Shown: piece by piece, positions 44,473-52,283 of the stretch
Numbering within the stretch: the stretch's first letter is position 1
How the letters are laid out: each line of letters begins with the position of its first letter
NCBI GenBank assembly: GCA_965233675.1
Contig: OZ247498.1
Location: 1,054,001-1,118,000 of the forward strand
Length of the DNA stretch: 64,000 nt
Direction of reading: 5' to 3'
Origin: SZUA-309 sp965233675
Lineage (GTDB): Bacteria; Pseudomonadota; Gammaproteobacteria; Pseudomonadales; Azotimanducaceae
Notes under the pieces: model-generated
Seen by the model: the letters and a program-made list of their open reading frames with translations, nothing else
Told to the model about the DNA's origin: nothing
The model's database searches: none
Position numbers and translations under genes: made by a program

Positions 44473-44505
44473 GAAGCCGCATCTGCGTAACAGTGGAGCG
44501 GCTTC
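44473..44505 (+). terminator. Hairpin between acpP and fabF (attenuator-like)
   Basis: GAAGCCGC (44473-44480) pairs perfectly with GCGGCTTC (44498-44505) across a 17-base loop, followed by TTGCGTTTG. It starts 31 bases after the acpP stop. The weak T-run suggests partial termination, which would help make acpP message more abundant than fabF. Confidence 0.5.
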
Positions 44506-44562
44506 TTGCGTTTGGGTCCGACAAACCGGACACCGGCCGCCGGCATTCATCGGGTGCGGCAG

Positions 44563-44592
44563 GTCTTTGAGCGGGGTGTCTTTGAGCGGGGT
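44563..44592 (+). repeat. Perfect 15-bp tandem duplication before fabF
   Basis: GTCTTTGAGCGGGGT occurs twice in immediate succession (44563-44577 and 44578-44592), ending 9 bases before the fabF ATG, so it abuts the ribosome site AAAGGA. Confidence 0.9.
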
Positions 44593-44601
44593 AAAGGAAC
44601 C

Positions 44602-45837
44602 ATGAGCAGAAGAAGAGTGGTTGTGACCGGCATGGGTCTCATCTCGCCCATCGGTAACACGGTGGAAAGCGCCTGGGAGAATTCCCTGGCCGGGAAGAGC
44701 GGTGCAAACCTCATCGAGTTTTTCGATGTCGAGGACTACAGCGTCAAGATCTGTGCGTCCGTGAAAGATTTCGATGTCACCGATTATATGGACAGGAAGG
44801 AAGCCAGACGCCTGGATACCTTCATCCAGTACGGAATGGCCGCCGGAATTGACGCGGTGCGAGATGCAGGTCTCGACGACGATCCGGAAGATGCGGATCG
44901 GATCGGTGTGGCCATCGGCTCCGGTATCGGTGGGATCAACACGATTGAACATACCCATTCCGTCCTCCTGAAAAGCGGCCCGCGACGGGTTTCGCCTTTC
45001 TTCGTGCCCAGCAGTGTGATCAATATGATCTCCGGCAACCTGTCTATCCGGTTCGGCTTCAGGGGGCCGAATATCGCCATCGTAACGGCCTGCACCACCG
45101 GCACTCACAATATCGGTGTCGGCGCACGGATGATTCAGTACGGCGATGCAGATGTGATGGTCGTAGGCGGTGCGGAACAGGCTGCCTCACCTATCACCAT
45201 GGCTGCGTTTGCTTCCATGAAAGCCCTTTCCACCCGCAACGACGCGCCCGAGCAGGCAAGCCGGCCCTGGGATGCGGACCGTGACGGATTTCTGCTCGGC
45301 GATGGTGCCGGCGTGCTCGTCCTCGAGGAGTACGAGCGGGCCAAGGCGCGTGGTGCGAAGATTTACTGCGAAGTTTCCGGGTTCGGAATGAGCGGCGATG
45401 CGTTCCACATCACCAGTCCGGCGGAAGACGGAGCCGGGGCGGTCGCTGCCATGCGCAACGCTCTGAAGGATGCGGGTATGAATCCGGAAGACGTGGACTA
45501 CGTGAATGCACATGGCACCTCCACCCCCCTGGGGGACGTGGCGGAAACGCTGGCGATCAAGCAGGTGTTCGGGTCCGATACCAAGGTTGCCGTGAGTTCG
45601 TCCAAGTCCATGATCGGCCATCTGCTGGGTGCCGCCGGTGCGGTGGAAGGCATCTTCTCGATCCTGAGCGTTGCCAACGATGCCATTGCACCGACCATCA
45701 ATCTGGACAATCCGGGTGAGGGCTGTGATCTCGACTATGTGCCGAATACGGCTCGGAACACGCCGGTCCGTGCCGCTCTGTCCAACAGCTTCGGTTTCGG
45801 TGGCACGAACGGCACTGTGATCTTCTCCAAGGTCTGA
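44602..45837 (+). CDS. fabF: 3-oxoacyl-ACP synthase II FabF
   Basis: A 411-residue condensing enzyme extending acyl-ACP with malonyl-ACP. The Cys-His-His triad is complete: C164 in TACTTGTHN, H304 in NAHGTSTPLGD and H340 in MIGHLLGAAGA. It starts MSRRRVVVTGMGLISPIGN and ends SFGFGGTNGTVIFSKV. An AAAGGA ribosome site precedes ATG 44602; upstream in-frame residues come from a repeat and are not coding. The usual pabC gene does not follow; mltG starts 40 bases later. Confidence 0.97.
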   Translation: MSRRRVVVTGMGLISPIGNTVESAWENSLAGKSGANLIEFFDVEDYSVKICASVKDFDVTDYMDRKEARRLDTFIQYGMAAGIDAVRDAGLDDDPEDADRIGVAIGSGIGGINTIEHTHSVLLKSGPRRVSPFFVPSSVINMISGNLSIRFGFRGPNIAIVTACTTGTHNIGVGARMIQYGDADVMVVGGAEQAASPITMAAFASMKALSTRNDAPEQASRPWDADRDGFLLGDGAGVLVLEEYERAKARGAKIYCEVSGFGMSGDAFHITSPAEDGAGAVAAMRNALKDAGMNPEDVDYVNAHGTSTPLGDVAETLAIKQVFGSDTKVAVSSSKSMIGHLLGAAGAVEGIFSILSVANDAIAPTINLDNPGEGCDLDYVPNTARNTPVRAALSNSFGFGGTNGTVIFSKV

Positions 45838-45877
45838 TTCGTCCGGCCTGGCCGATCGATTACTCTACAATGGTCGC

Positions 45878-46876
45878 GTGAGTACGCCCCTCAAGATCAT
45901 CGTCGCCGGACTTCTCGCCGCCGTCCTGGTTGTGGCCGGGCTGGGTCTGTATGTGAAGGCCTGGCAGGATCAGCCACTCCCGGTTACCGCAGATGTGAAA
46001 GTGGTGCTCGCCCCTGGTCAGTCCTTCTCTGCGTTTGCACGTCAGCTGGAACAGGACGCCCTGCTGGATGGCGCCGGGCTCTTCTCCGTGCTGGCCCGAC
46101 TGGATGGTTCGGCGCGCAAGGTTCAGGCGGGAGAATACTGGCTGAAAGTCGGCGACCGGCCGGGCGATCTGCTCGACCGGCTGCTGGCCGGTGAGGTGGT
46201 CCGCTATCAGGTGAAGCTCATCGAAGGCTGGACGCTGGCCCAGGCCCTGGCCACACTGTCCGTGCATCCGGAACTGGAACATGTTCTGACCGGCGCCGAC
46301 GAATCCACAGTGCTTGGCGTGCTGGGCCTCTCGGAAGGGCATGGCGAAGGTCTTTTTTTCCCGGACACCTACCACTTCGAGCGGGGTACCAGCGATGCGG
46401 ACATCCTGCGTCGGGCGTATCGCAAGCTGGAAATGGAACTGGCGGCTGCCTGGGAGACGCGTGATGCCGGACTTCCCTATGACTCGCCTTATGAGGCTCT
46501 GATTGTCGCCTCGCTCATCGAAAAGGAAACGGGACGGGAGGCGGATCGGGCCAACATCGCCCAGGTGTTCGTCAGCCGGCTGCGGCGGGGCATGCGTCTG
46601 CAAACGGATCCCAGCGTCATCTACGGCGTGGGCGCAGACTTCGACGGCGATCTCACCCGACGCCATCTGCGTGAGGACACGCCTTACAACACCTACACCC
46701 GTCACGGACTGCCGCCCACGCCCATTGCGCTTGTGGGGCGCCGGTCGCTGGAAGCGGCCATGCACCCGGCACCGGGGGAATTCCTCTACTTCGTGAGCCG
46801 GGGAGATGGCTCGAGTCAGTTCTCGGTGAGCCTGGAAGAGCATCAGGCCGCCGTGCGCCGGTATCAGCTTCAATGA
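45878..46876 (+). CDS. mltG: Endolytic murein transglycosylase MltG
   Basis: A 332-residue single-pass inner-membrane protein (helix about 6-26) of the YceG family that cuts nascent glycan strands and releases the chain end. LysM-like region (about 40-100), then the catalytic core: FFPDTYHFERGTS, the catalytic glutamate E215 in ASLIEKETG, and RLQTDPSVIYG, YNTYTRHGLPPTPI. GTG 45878 lacks a strong ribosome site. Overlaps tmk by 4 bases. Confidence 0.94.
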   Translation: MSTPLKIIVAGLLAAVLVVAGLGLYVKAWQDQPLPVTADVKVVLAPGQSFSAFARQLEQDALLDGAGLFSVLARLDGSARKVQAGEYWLKVGDRPGDLLDRLLAGEVVRYQVKLIEGWTLAQALATLSVHPELEHVLTGADESTVLGVLGLSEGHGEGLFFPDTYHFERGTSDADILRRAYRKLEMELAAAWETRDAGLPYDSPYEALIVASLIEKETGREADRANIAQVFVSRLRRGMRLQTDPSVIYGVGADFDGDLTRRHLREDTPYNTYTRHGLPPTPIALVGRRSLEAAMHPAPGEFLYFVSRGDGSSQFSVSLEEHQAAVRRYQLQ

Positions 46877-47493
46877 GCGGGCGTTTCATTACCCTGGAAG
46901 GTGGGGAAGGGGTGGGCAAATCCACGAACCTGGCCCTGGTCGTGGAACTGGTCGAGGCACGAGGCCATTCCGTCGTCACCACCAGAGAGCCGGGAGGAAC
47001 CCCATTGGCGGAGCAGATCCGCGACCTGTTTCTTGGCGTTCGCGATGAGCCCGTGCACGGTCTGACCGAGTTGCTGCTGATTTTCGCGGCCCGGGCCCAA
47101 CATCTCGAGGCAGTGATCAAACCCGCGCTCGCCGCGGGCCAGTGGGTGGTCTGCGATCGTTTCACCGATGCCACCTATGCCTATCAGGGCGGCGGCCGGG
47201 GTTTGCCGGTGGCACAGATCGAAGCGCTGGAAACGCTGGTGCAGGCGGATCTGCGTCCGGATCTGACCCTGTATCTGGATGTAACCCCGGAAATCGGCTA
47301 TCAGCGCATCAGTGATCGTGCCCACGATCGCCTGGAGCAGGAAGCGGAACAGTTCCATGAGCGGGTCCGGGCAGCTTATCTGGCGCGGGCGGATGAGGAA
47401 CCACGCATACGTGTGGTGGATGCATCTGTCCCGCTGGATGCTGTCCAGGCAAGCATCCGCAGGCTGATCAACGAATTCGTGGACGCCGAATGA
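46873..47493 (+). CDS. tmk: Thymidylate kinase
   Basis: A 206-residue dTMP kinase. P-loop GGEGVGKST at 10-18, the DR(Y/F)xxS/T-type motif in CDRFTDATYAYQGGGRG and the lid/TREPGGT segment are present; RAHDRLEQEAEQFHERVRAAY is also typical. ATG overlaps the mltG stop and its own stop overlaps holB by 4 bases, the conserved mltG-tmk-holB order. Confidence 0.96.
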   Translation: MSGRFITLEGGEGVGKSTNLALVVELVEARGHSVVTTREPGGTPLAEQIRDLFLGVRDEPVHGLTELLLIFAARAQHLEAVIKPALAAGQWVVCDRFTDATYAYQGGGRGLPVAQIEALETLVQADLRPDLTLYLDVTPEIGYQRISDRAHDRLEQEAEQFHERVRAAYLARADEEPRIRVVDASVPLDAVQASIRRLINEFVDAE

Positions 47494-48386
47494 GCGCGCT
47501 GCCCTGGCTGGCGGCGCCTTTCGAACGCGTGCTGGAACTGCATGAAAATGGCCGAATGCCGCATGCATTGCTCATTCGTGCCGGCGAGGGCTGGGGTGAA
47601 GTGGCGCTGGCGGACCAGATCGCCCTCCACCTGCTCGGCCGCCAGGACCTGGAGACTGCCCGGGCGCTGGCCCACCCGGACCTGAAATGGGTGGCGCCGG
47701 AGGGGTCGGTGATCAAGGTGGATGACATCCGGGACGTGGCTGCCTTCGCGGTCGGCACCCGGCAGATGGCTGCCGCGAAAGTGGTGGTGATCGAGTCCGC
47801 GGAGCTCATGAATCCGAGTGCGGCCAACGCCCTCCTGAAGACGCTGGAAGAGCCGCCGCCGGATACCTACCTGTTGCTGGCCACTGCCCGACCAGGCCGT
47901 CTGCTGCCGACCATCGTCAGCCGCTGTCAGTCGGTGCCGATCGGTCGTGATCTCGAGGCGGCGCGGCGCTGGCTGAATGATCGCTGGCCGGACGCCGCAC
48001 TGGCCGACAAACTGTTCGAGTGCGGAGATGCGCCACTGTCCGTGCATCAGGCCCTGGAACAGGAAGAGCCACCGCTCGGCCCGCTCCTGTCTTCGATGAG
48101 TGGCGCCACCACCAGCGGCGCTTCATCAGCCTCACAGGCGGTTGCCGATCTGCTGAGCTGGGATGTCGATCGGCTGACCTCCGGCTGGTACCGGCATTGT
48201 GGCGCGCTCCTGGGTGGGAAGGGACGGATCGAAGGCCTTCAGGTGTCTGATCCCGAGCGCCTGGCGGAATTCGCAGATGAGCTGATGAGTGTCCGGCGCC
48301 AGCTGCTGACCACCAACAGCGCCAATCAGCGGCTCCTGTACGAGCGTCTGGCGGTACGCTGGCAGGGTGCGGTAAGTCCCGGCTGA
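47490..48386 (+). CDS. holB: DNA polymerase III subunit delta'
   Basis: A 298-residue clamp-loader subunit. The N-terminal AAA+-like part has MPHALLIRAGEGWGEVALADQIA, a degenerate P-loop region as expected for delta', then SVIKVDDIRDVAAFA, VVVIESAELMNPSAANALLKTLEEPPPDTYLLLAT and the SRC motif VSRCQ. The family zinc-binding cysteines are reduced here. The C-terminal helical domain (about 200-298) joins the clamp-loader collar. Confidence 0.92.
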   Translation: MSALPWLAAPFERVLELHENGRMPHALLIRAGEGWGEVALADQIALHLLGRQDLETARALAHPDLKWVAPEGSVIKVDDIRDVAAFAVGTRQMAAAKVVVIESAELMNPSAANALLKTLEEPPPDTYLLLATARPGRLLPTIVSRCQSVPIGRDLEAARRWLNDRWPDAALADKLFECGDAPLSVHQALEQEEPPLGPLLSSMSGATTSGASSASQAVADLLSWDVDRLTSGWYRHCGALLGGKGRIEGLQVSDPERLAEFADELMSVRRQLLTTNSANQRLLYERLAVRWQGAVSPG

Positions 48387-48416
48387 CCGGATGAGACGGC
48401 CCGATCTGCGGCGAAA

Positions 48417-48432
48417 TGTGAGCGAGATCACA
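48417..48432 (+). promoter_or_regulatory. CRP/Vfr-type binding site upstream of pilZ
   Basis: TGTGAGCGAGATCACA is a perfect TGTGA-N6-TCACA palindrome, flanked on the left by AAA as in the consensus. A TTGACA (48442-48447) begins 10 bases after it, so the site would sit near -50 of a promoter reading into pilZ, 133 bases before its ATG. In Pseudomonas Vfr controls twitching-motility genes. Confidence 0.6.
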
Positions 48433-48564
48433 CCGGTACCATTGACACTCTTGGGGTGCCGGTCGAAACTGCCAACTGCCGTTCGTATTGATAGGGTGAG
48501 CGGCGGGGTGGGCCAGATGGCCGATCCGATCAGTTGAGGCCCTTTGCGGTAAAAAGGACATTCC

Positions 48565-48915
48565 ATGGCAGCAAAACGCGGAGCGAGAAACGGCATTCTC
48601 TCCCTTGCGATCAAGGATAAGGCGGTGCTCTATGCTGCCTATATGCCTTTTATTCAGAACGGCGGCCTTTTCATTCCCACCAAGAAAGAATACGAGATCG
48701 GCGACGAGGTCTTCATGCTCCTGTCGCTGATGGACGAGCCTGAGAAGCTGCCCGTGGCCGGTAAGGTCGTCTGGGTGACGCCAAAAGGTGCGGGGGGTAC
48801 CAAGGCGGCCGGTATTGGCGTTCAGTTCAATGACCAGGACGACGTAGCCCGGAACAAGATCGAGACCTATCTGGCGGGCGCACTGCAGTCCGATCGCCAC
48901 ACCCACACCATGTAG
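48565..48915 (+). CDS. pilZ: Type IV pilus assembly protein PilZ
   Basis: A 116-residue PilZ-domain protein of the original PilZ class: GILSLAIKDKAVLYAAYMPFIQNGGLFIPTKKEYEIGDEVFMLLSLMDEPEKLPVAGKVVWVTPKGA and GIGVQF. It lacks the RxxxR c-di-GMP arginines, as true PilZ does, and acts with PilB/FimX in pilus extension. GG-rich ribosome site AAAAAGGACATTCC. It follows holB after 178 bases that carry a CRP/Vfr site, and precedes tatD by 8 bases. Confidence 0.93.
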   Translation: MAAKRGARNGILSLAIKDKAVLYAAYMPFIQNGGLFIPTKKEYEIGDEVFMLLSLMDEPEKLPVAGKVVWVTPKGAGGTKAAGIGVQFNDQDDVARNKIETYLAGALQSDRHTHTM

Positions 48916-48923
48916 CCGGCATC

Positions 48924-49673
48924 TTGCTGGTCGATTCCCACTGCCATCTGAATTATCTGGAAGACCCCGGACTGCGGATTCGTGAAGCCCGGGAAGCCGG
49001 AGTGAGCACCCAGCTCTGCATCGGCGTCGATTGCGAGCACATCCATGAGGTGCTGGCACTGGCCGAGCAGGAACCCGATGTCTGGGCCAGCGTCGGCCAG
49101 CATCCGGAGGCCGCGGACGGCGCCGTCGACTGGATAGAGCCGGCATTGGATCATCCCCGGGTGGTGGCTGTCGGGGAGACGGGACTCGACTACTTTCAGA
49201 CCGAAGCGGACGCCGGCAGAGCCCGGCAACGGGAGAGCTTCGAGCATCAACTGGCATTGGCCGACAAACACCAGCTACCGGTTGTGGTGCACACCCGAGC
49301 GGCTCAGGCGGACACCCTGGCGCTGATCCGCCAGTTCCCGAATGTGCGGGGCGTGCTGCACTGCTTTACGGAATCCTGGGAGATGGCCTCCGAGGCTCTG
49401 GCACTCGGCTACTACATCTCCATCTCCGGCATCGTGACCTTCAGAAACGGCGAAAATGTCCGGGAAGTCGCCCGTCAGGTGCCGGAAGAACGTCTGCTCG
49501 TGGAAACGGATGCGCCCTGGCTTGCGCCGGTGCCGCATCGGGGTAAGCCGAACGCGCCGGCCTACGTGGTGGATACGGCCAGATTTCTCGCCGAACTCCG
49601 GGGTGTGTCATTTGAAGCGCTGGCCGCGCAGACCAGCCGGAACTTCCATGCGCTGTTCGAGCGCGCAAGCTGA
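48924..49673 (+). CDS. TatD family metal-dependent DNase
   Basis: A 249-residue TIM-barrel hydrolase. N-terminal metal motif LVDSHCHLN, the bridging glutamate in GETGLDYF, HTRAAQADTL, LHCFTESWEMASEAL and LLVETDAPWLAPVPHRGKPN are all intact. TatD proteins have 3'-5' exonuclease activity on oxidised DNA/RNA. The likely start is TTG 48924 (TTG CTG GTC GAT), 8 bases after pilZ; no ATG fits. Holds the terminal place of the conserved holB-pilZ-tatD string. Confidence 0.9.
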   Translation: MLVDSHCHLNYLEDPGLRIREAREAGVSTQLCIGVDCEHIHEVLALAEQEPDVWASVGQHPEAADGAVDWIEPALDHPRVVAVGETGLDYFQTEADAGRARQRESFEHQLALADKHQLPVVVHTRAAQADTLALIRQFPNVRGVLHCFTESWEMASEALALGYYISISGIVTFRNGENVREVARQVPEERLLVETDAPWLAPVPHRGKPNAPAYVVDTARFLAELRGVSFEALAAQTSRNFHALFERAS

Positions 49674-49676
49674 CGC

Positions 49677-50132
49677 TCAGAACGTTTCCTCATACAGCCG
49701 GTAGTAGGTTTCCGCCATACCGAGCGCCTGGTAGGTCGCCTGCGCGTTCACGTTTTCCAGTTCCACATACAGACGGATGCCACAGCCCTGAGGGTCCGCA
49801 ACGGCCTTCTCCCTGATGGCCGCATGGAGCGCCGAATACACGCCCTGACGACGGTGTGCGGCATCCACATAGACACTCTGGATCCACCAGAAGCGACCGT
49901 TTCGCCAGTCACTCCATTCGAAGGTCACCATGAGCGAACCGGCGCGCACGCCGTCCCGTTCCGCGATCAGATAAAAGCCTTCTTCCGGGTGGTCGATCAG
50001 GTAGGTGATACCGGCCCGCAGGCGGTCGGGATCCAGACCTTTGTCTTCCGTTTCCGCTGCCATGGCCCGCTGAAACGCCACCAGATGGTCCAGGTCTGAA
50101 CGGTTGGCCGCTCGAATGCTGATGCTGCTCAT
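49677..50132 (-). CDS. GNAT family N-acetyltransferase
   Basis: A 151-residue GNAT protein: ISIRAANRSDLDHLVAFQ at the start, the acetyl-CoA loop VYVDAAHRRQGVYSALHAAI with the R-R-x-G-x-G/A-like motif, and LYVELENVNAQATYQALGMAETYYRLYEETF, the usual ending. Acceptor unknown. Its ATG directly abuts the stop of the S9 peptidase gene upstream, so they are co-transcribed. Its stop is 3 bases from the convergent tatD stop. Confidence 0.85.
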   Translation of the reverse strand: MSSISIRAANRSDLDHLVAFQRAMAAETEDKGLDPDRLRAGITYLIDHPEEGFYLIAERDGVRAGSLMVTFEWSDWRNGRFWWIQSVYVDAAHRRQGVYSALHAAIREKAVADPQGCGIRLYVELENVNAQATYQALGMAETYYRLYEETF

Positions 50133-52241
50133 CTACAGGCTCCGCGCAAAGAAATCGAGAATCATATTGAAGCGGTGAATGGACACCGACCGTTCCTGGA
50201 GCGCATGTTTAGAGCCCGGATACGCCATCATCTCGAACGGAAAGCAGCGGGACTGCAATGCTTTGATGAGCCGGGTGGTGTGGGTGAAAAGCACGTTGTC
50301 GTCCGCCATGCCGTGCATGATCAGCAGTTTGCCCTGCAGGTTGTCGAGATAGGGGAATACGGCACTTCTCGCATACGCCTCCGGATTGGCCTGTGGGGTG
50401 CCCAGATAGCGCTCGGTGTAGTGTGTGTCGTACAACTCCCAGGCAGAGACCGGTGCAACGGAAACGCCGGCTTTGAATATTTCCGGTGCTTTGGCCAGGC
50501 ACATGAGTGTCATGAACCCGCCGTAGCTGTGCCCGAACACGCCGATCCGCTCCGGGTCCACCCAGTCCAGCGACTGGACGAAGCGTGCGCCGATCAACTG
50601 GTCGCGCACTTCCGCCTCACCCATGTGCTGGTGGATGGGGGCTTCGAACGCCGGCCCGCGACTGGCAGAACCCCGGTTGTCCAGCTCCAGTACGCCGAAG
50701 CCGCGCGCGGCGAACAGTTGCAGCAGCAGCGGTGCCCACTCGTTTCTGACCCGGTTCACGCCCGGCCCGCCGTAAACGTAGACCACGAGTGGATGCCGAC
50801 CCTGCACTGTCTGTGGCTGGGTCAGTCGGTAGTGGAGGGTCTGACCATCCTCCGCACTGAGCGTGCCGAGTCGGGGCGTGACATGGCTGTCGAGAAACTC
50901 TGCATATGGATGGGCCGTCACCTGGCCGAGCAGCGGCTCGCTGGTCCCGGCGACCGGGTTGATCAGATTCACGCTGCCGGGTTCGTCGAGGCTGGTGAAG
51001 CGGTCGATCAGGCGTGTGCCGTCTGAATTCGCGCTGACATCGTGCCAGCCGGGTTGCGGCGTCAATCGCGTGAGGTTGCCGCCCTCCAGTGAAATGCTGA
51101 AGGTGTGCTGTTCGGTTGCATCCTCCGCCCAGCCCGAGAAGATCACCCGGCTTGAATCCGCCTGCAGCACCTTTTCCACACGCCCGGTGCCGTCCGTCAG
51201 CCGGGTCGGTTCTCCATTACTGTAGAGATACAGTTGAGCGTTGCCCTCCCGCTCCGATGTCCAGAGAAACCGGTCGGCGTCCACCGGGGTGAAGTTGTCG
51301 TGCAGATTGATCCAGGTGTCTGCCCGCTCTGTAATGACGGTGGAGCGACCGGGCGAACCGGGTGTGTGAAAGTCGAGGTACAGGCGTTTCTGGTCCCGGC
51401 TCTGACACTGCACGGCCAGCCGTTCGCCGGACCAGCCGACTCTGGCCAGGTAGTCGTCCGGAGCATGGCGGTAGTCGATGTCGGTCAGGCCGCCGCCGTC
51501 GAGTTCGTAAACCAGCAGAGAAACGTCCGCGTTGGTTGCCCCCGCATAGGGATAACGCTGCTCGATCACGTTGATGGTGTCTGCATCGATTTCATAGCGC
51601 TGGCTCACAGCGATGGGCGACTCGTCGGTCCGGGTGAATGCAATGGCGGACTCATCCGCCGACCACCAGTGGCCGGAAAAACGGTGCATTTCTTCCTGGG
51701 CGATGAAATCTGCAATGCCGTTGGCAATCAGTCCCCCGCCGTCGCTGGTCACAGCCACTTCTGTGCCGCTTTCGCGCTCGTAACAGTAGAGGTCGCCATC
51801 GCGTACATAAGAGATGTAGCGCCCGCCAGGCGAGAAGGTGAAGTCCGTCTGCCGGGTACCGGCCGGGGTAAAGCAATCCAGCCGGGCGGTGGCGATGTCG
51901 TACAGGTAACCGCGTCCTCCTGCCGGAATCAGCAGCTGGTCGCCATCCGGGCTGAAGTCGTAGTGGGTGATGCCGGTGGCGAACAGACGTTTCCGTTCCC
52001 GTTGTGCTTTTTCGGCATCGGTGAGGATTTCATCCGGATCAACGATGGCGCTGGCATCGATCCAGAGCTCGTGCCGGCCGGTATCGATGACCAGGCGCCA
52101 GAGGTCGAGTCTTTCCCGATCGTCGGCGGCCGGTTTCAGGTAGGCGACACAGCGCCCATCTGGAGAAAATTTCACATCGCTCGGCAGCGTGCCGGTGAGC
52201 GGTGGATTTGAAAACAGGCGTTCAACGGTCAATTCGGCCAT
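50133..52241 (-). CDS. S9 family prolyl oligopeptidase / dipeptidyl peptidase IV-like protein
   Basis: A 702-residue serine peptidase. Residues about 30-420 form the DPP IV beta-propeller (PDGRCVAYLKP, SPDGDQLLIPAGG, FSPGGRYISYVRDGDLYC; EEMHRFSGHWWSADESAIAFTRTDES carries the paired glutamates that bind a free N-terminus). The alpha/beta hydrolase part has the nucleophile in GHSYGGFM (about 574), aspartate in HGMADDNVLF and H679 in SKHALQE. No signal peptide, so cytoplasmic. It likely releases X-Pro dipeptides, feeding the Xaa-Pro dipeptidase next door. GAGG ribosome site before ATG 52241. Confidence 0.9.
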   Translation of the reverse strand: MAELTVERLFSNPPLTGTLPSDVKFSPDGRCVAYLKPAADDRERLDLWRLVIDTGRHELWIDASAIVDPDEILTDAEKAQRERKRLFATGITHYDFSPDGDQLLIPAGGRGYLYDIATARLDCFTPAGTRQTDFTFSPGGRYISYVRDGDLYCYERESGTEVAVTSDGGGLIANGIADFIAQEEMHRFSGHWWSADESAIAFTRTDESPIAVSQRYEIDADTINVIEQRYPYAGATNADVSLLVYELDGGGLTDIDYRHAPDDYLARVGWSGERLAVQCQSRDQKRLYLDFHTPGSPGRSTVITERADTWINLHDNFTPVDADRFLWTSEREGNAQLYLYSNGEPTRLTDGTGRVEKVLQADSSRVIFSGWAEDATEQHTFSISLEGGNLTRLTPQPGWHDVSANSDGTRLIDRFTSLDEPGSVNLINPVAGTSEPLLGQVTAHPYAEFLDSHVTPRLGTLSAEDGQTLHYRLTQPQTVQGRHPLVVYVYGGPGVNRVRNEWAPLLLQLFAARGFGVLELDNRGSASRGPAFEAPIHQHMGEAEVRDQLIGARFVQSLDWVDPERIGVFGHSYGGFMTLMCLAKAPEIFKAGVSVAPVSAWELYDTHYTERYLGTPQANPEAYARSAVFPYLDNLQGKLLIMHGMADDNVLFTHTTRLIKALQSRCFPFEMMAYPGSKHALQERSVSIHRFNMILDFFARSL

Positions 52242-52283
52242 CAGGTCGGATCCTCGATACGATTGGCAGGCGTGCTGGGCGGC

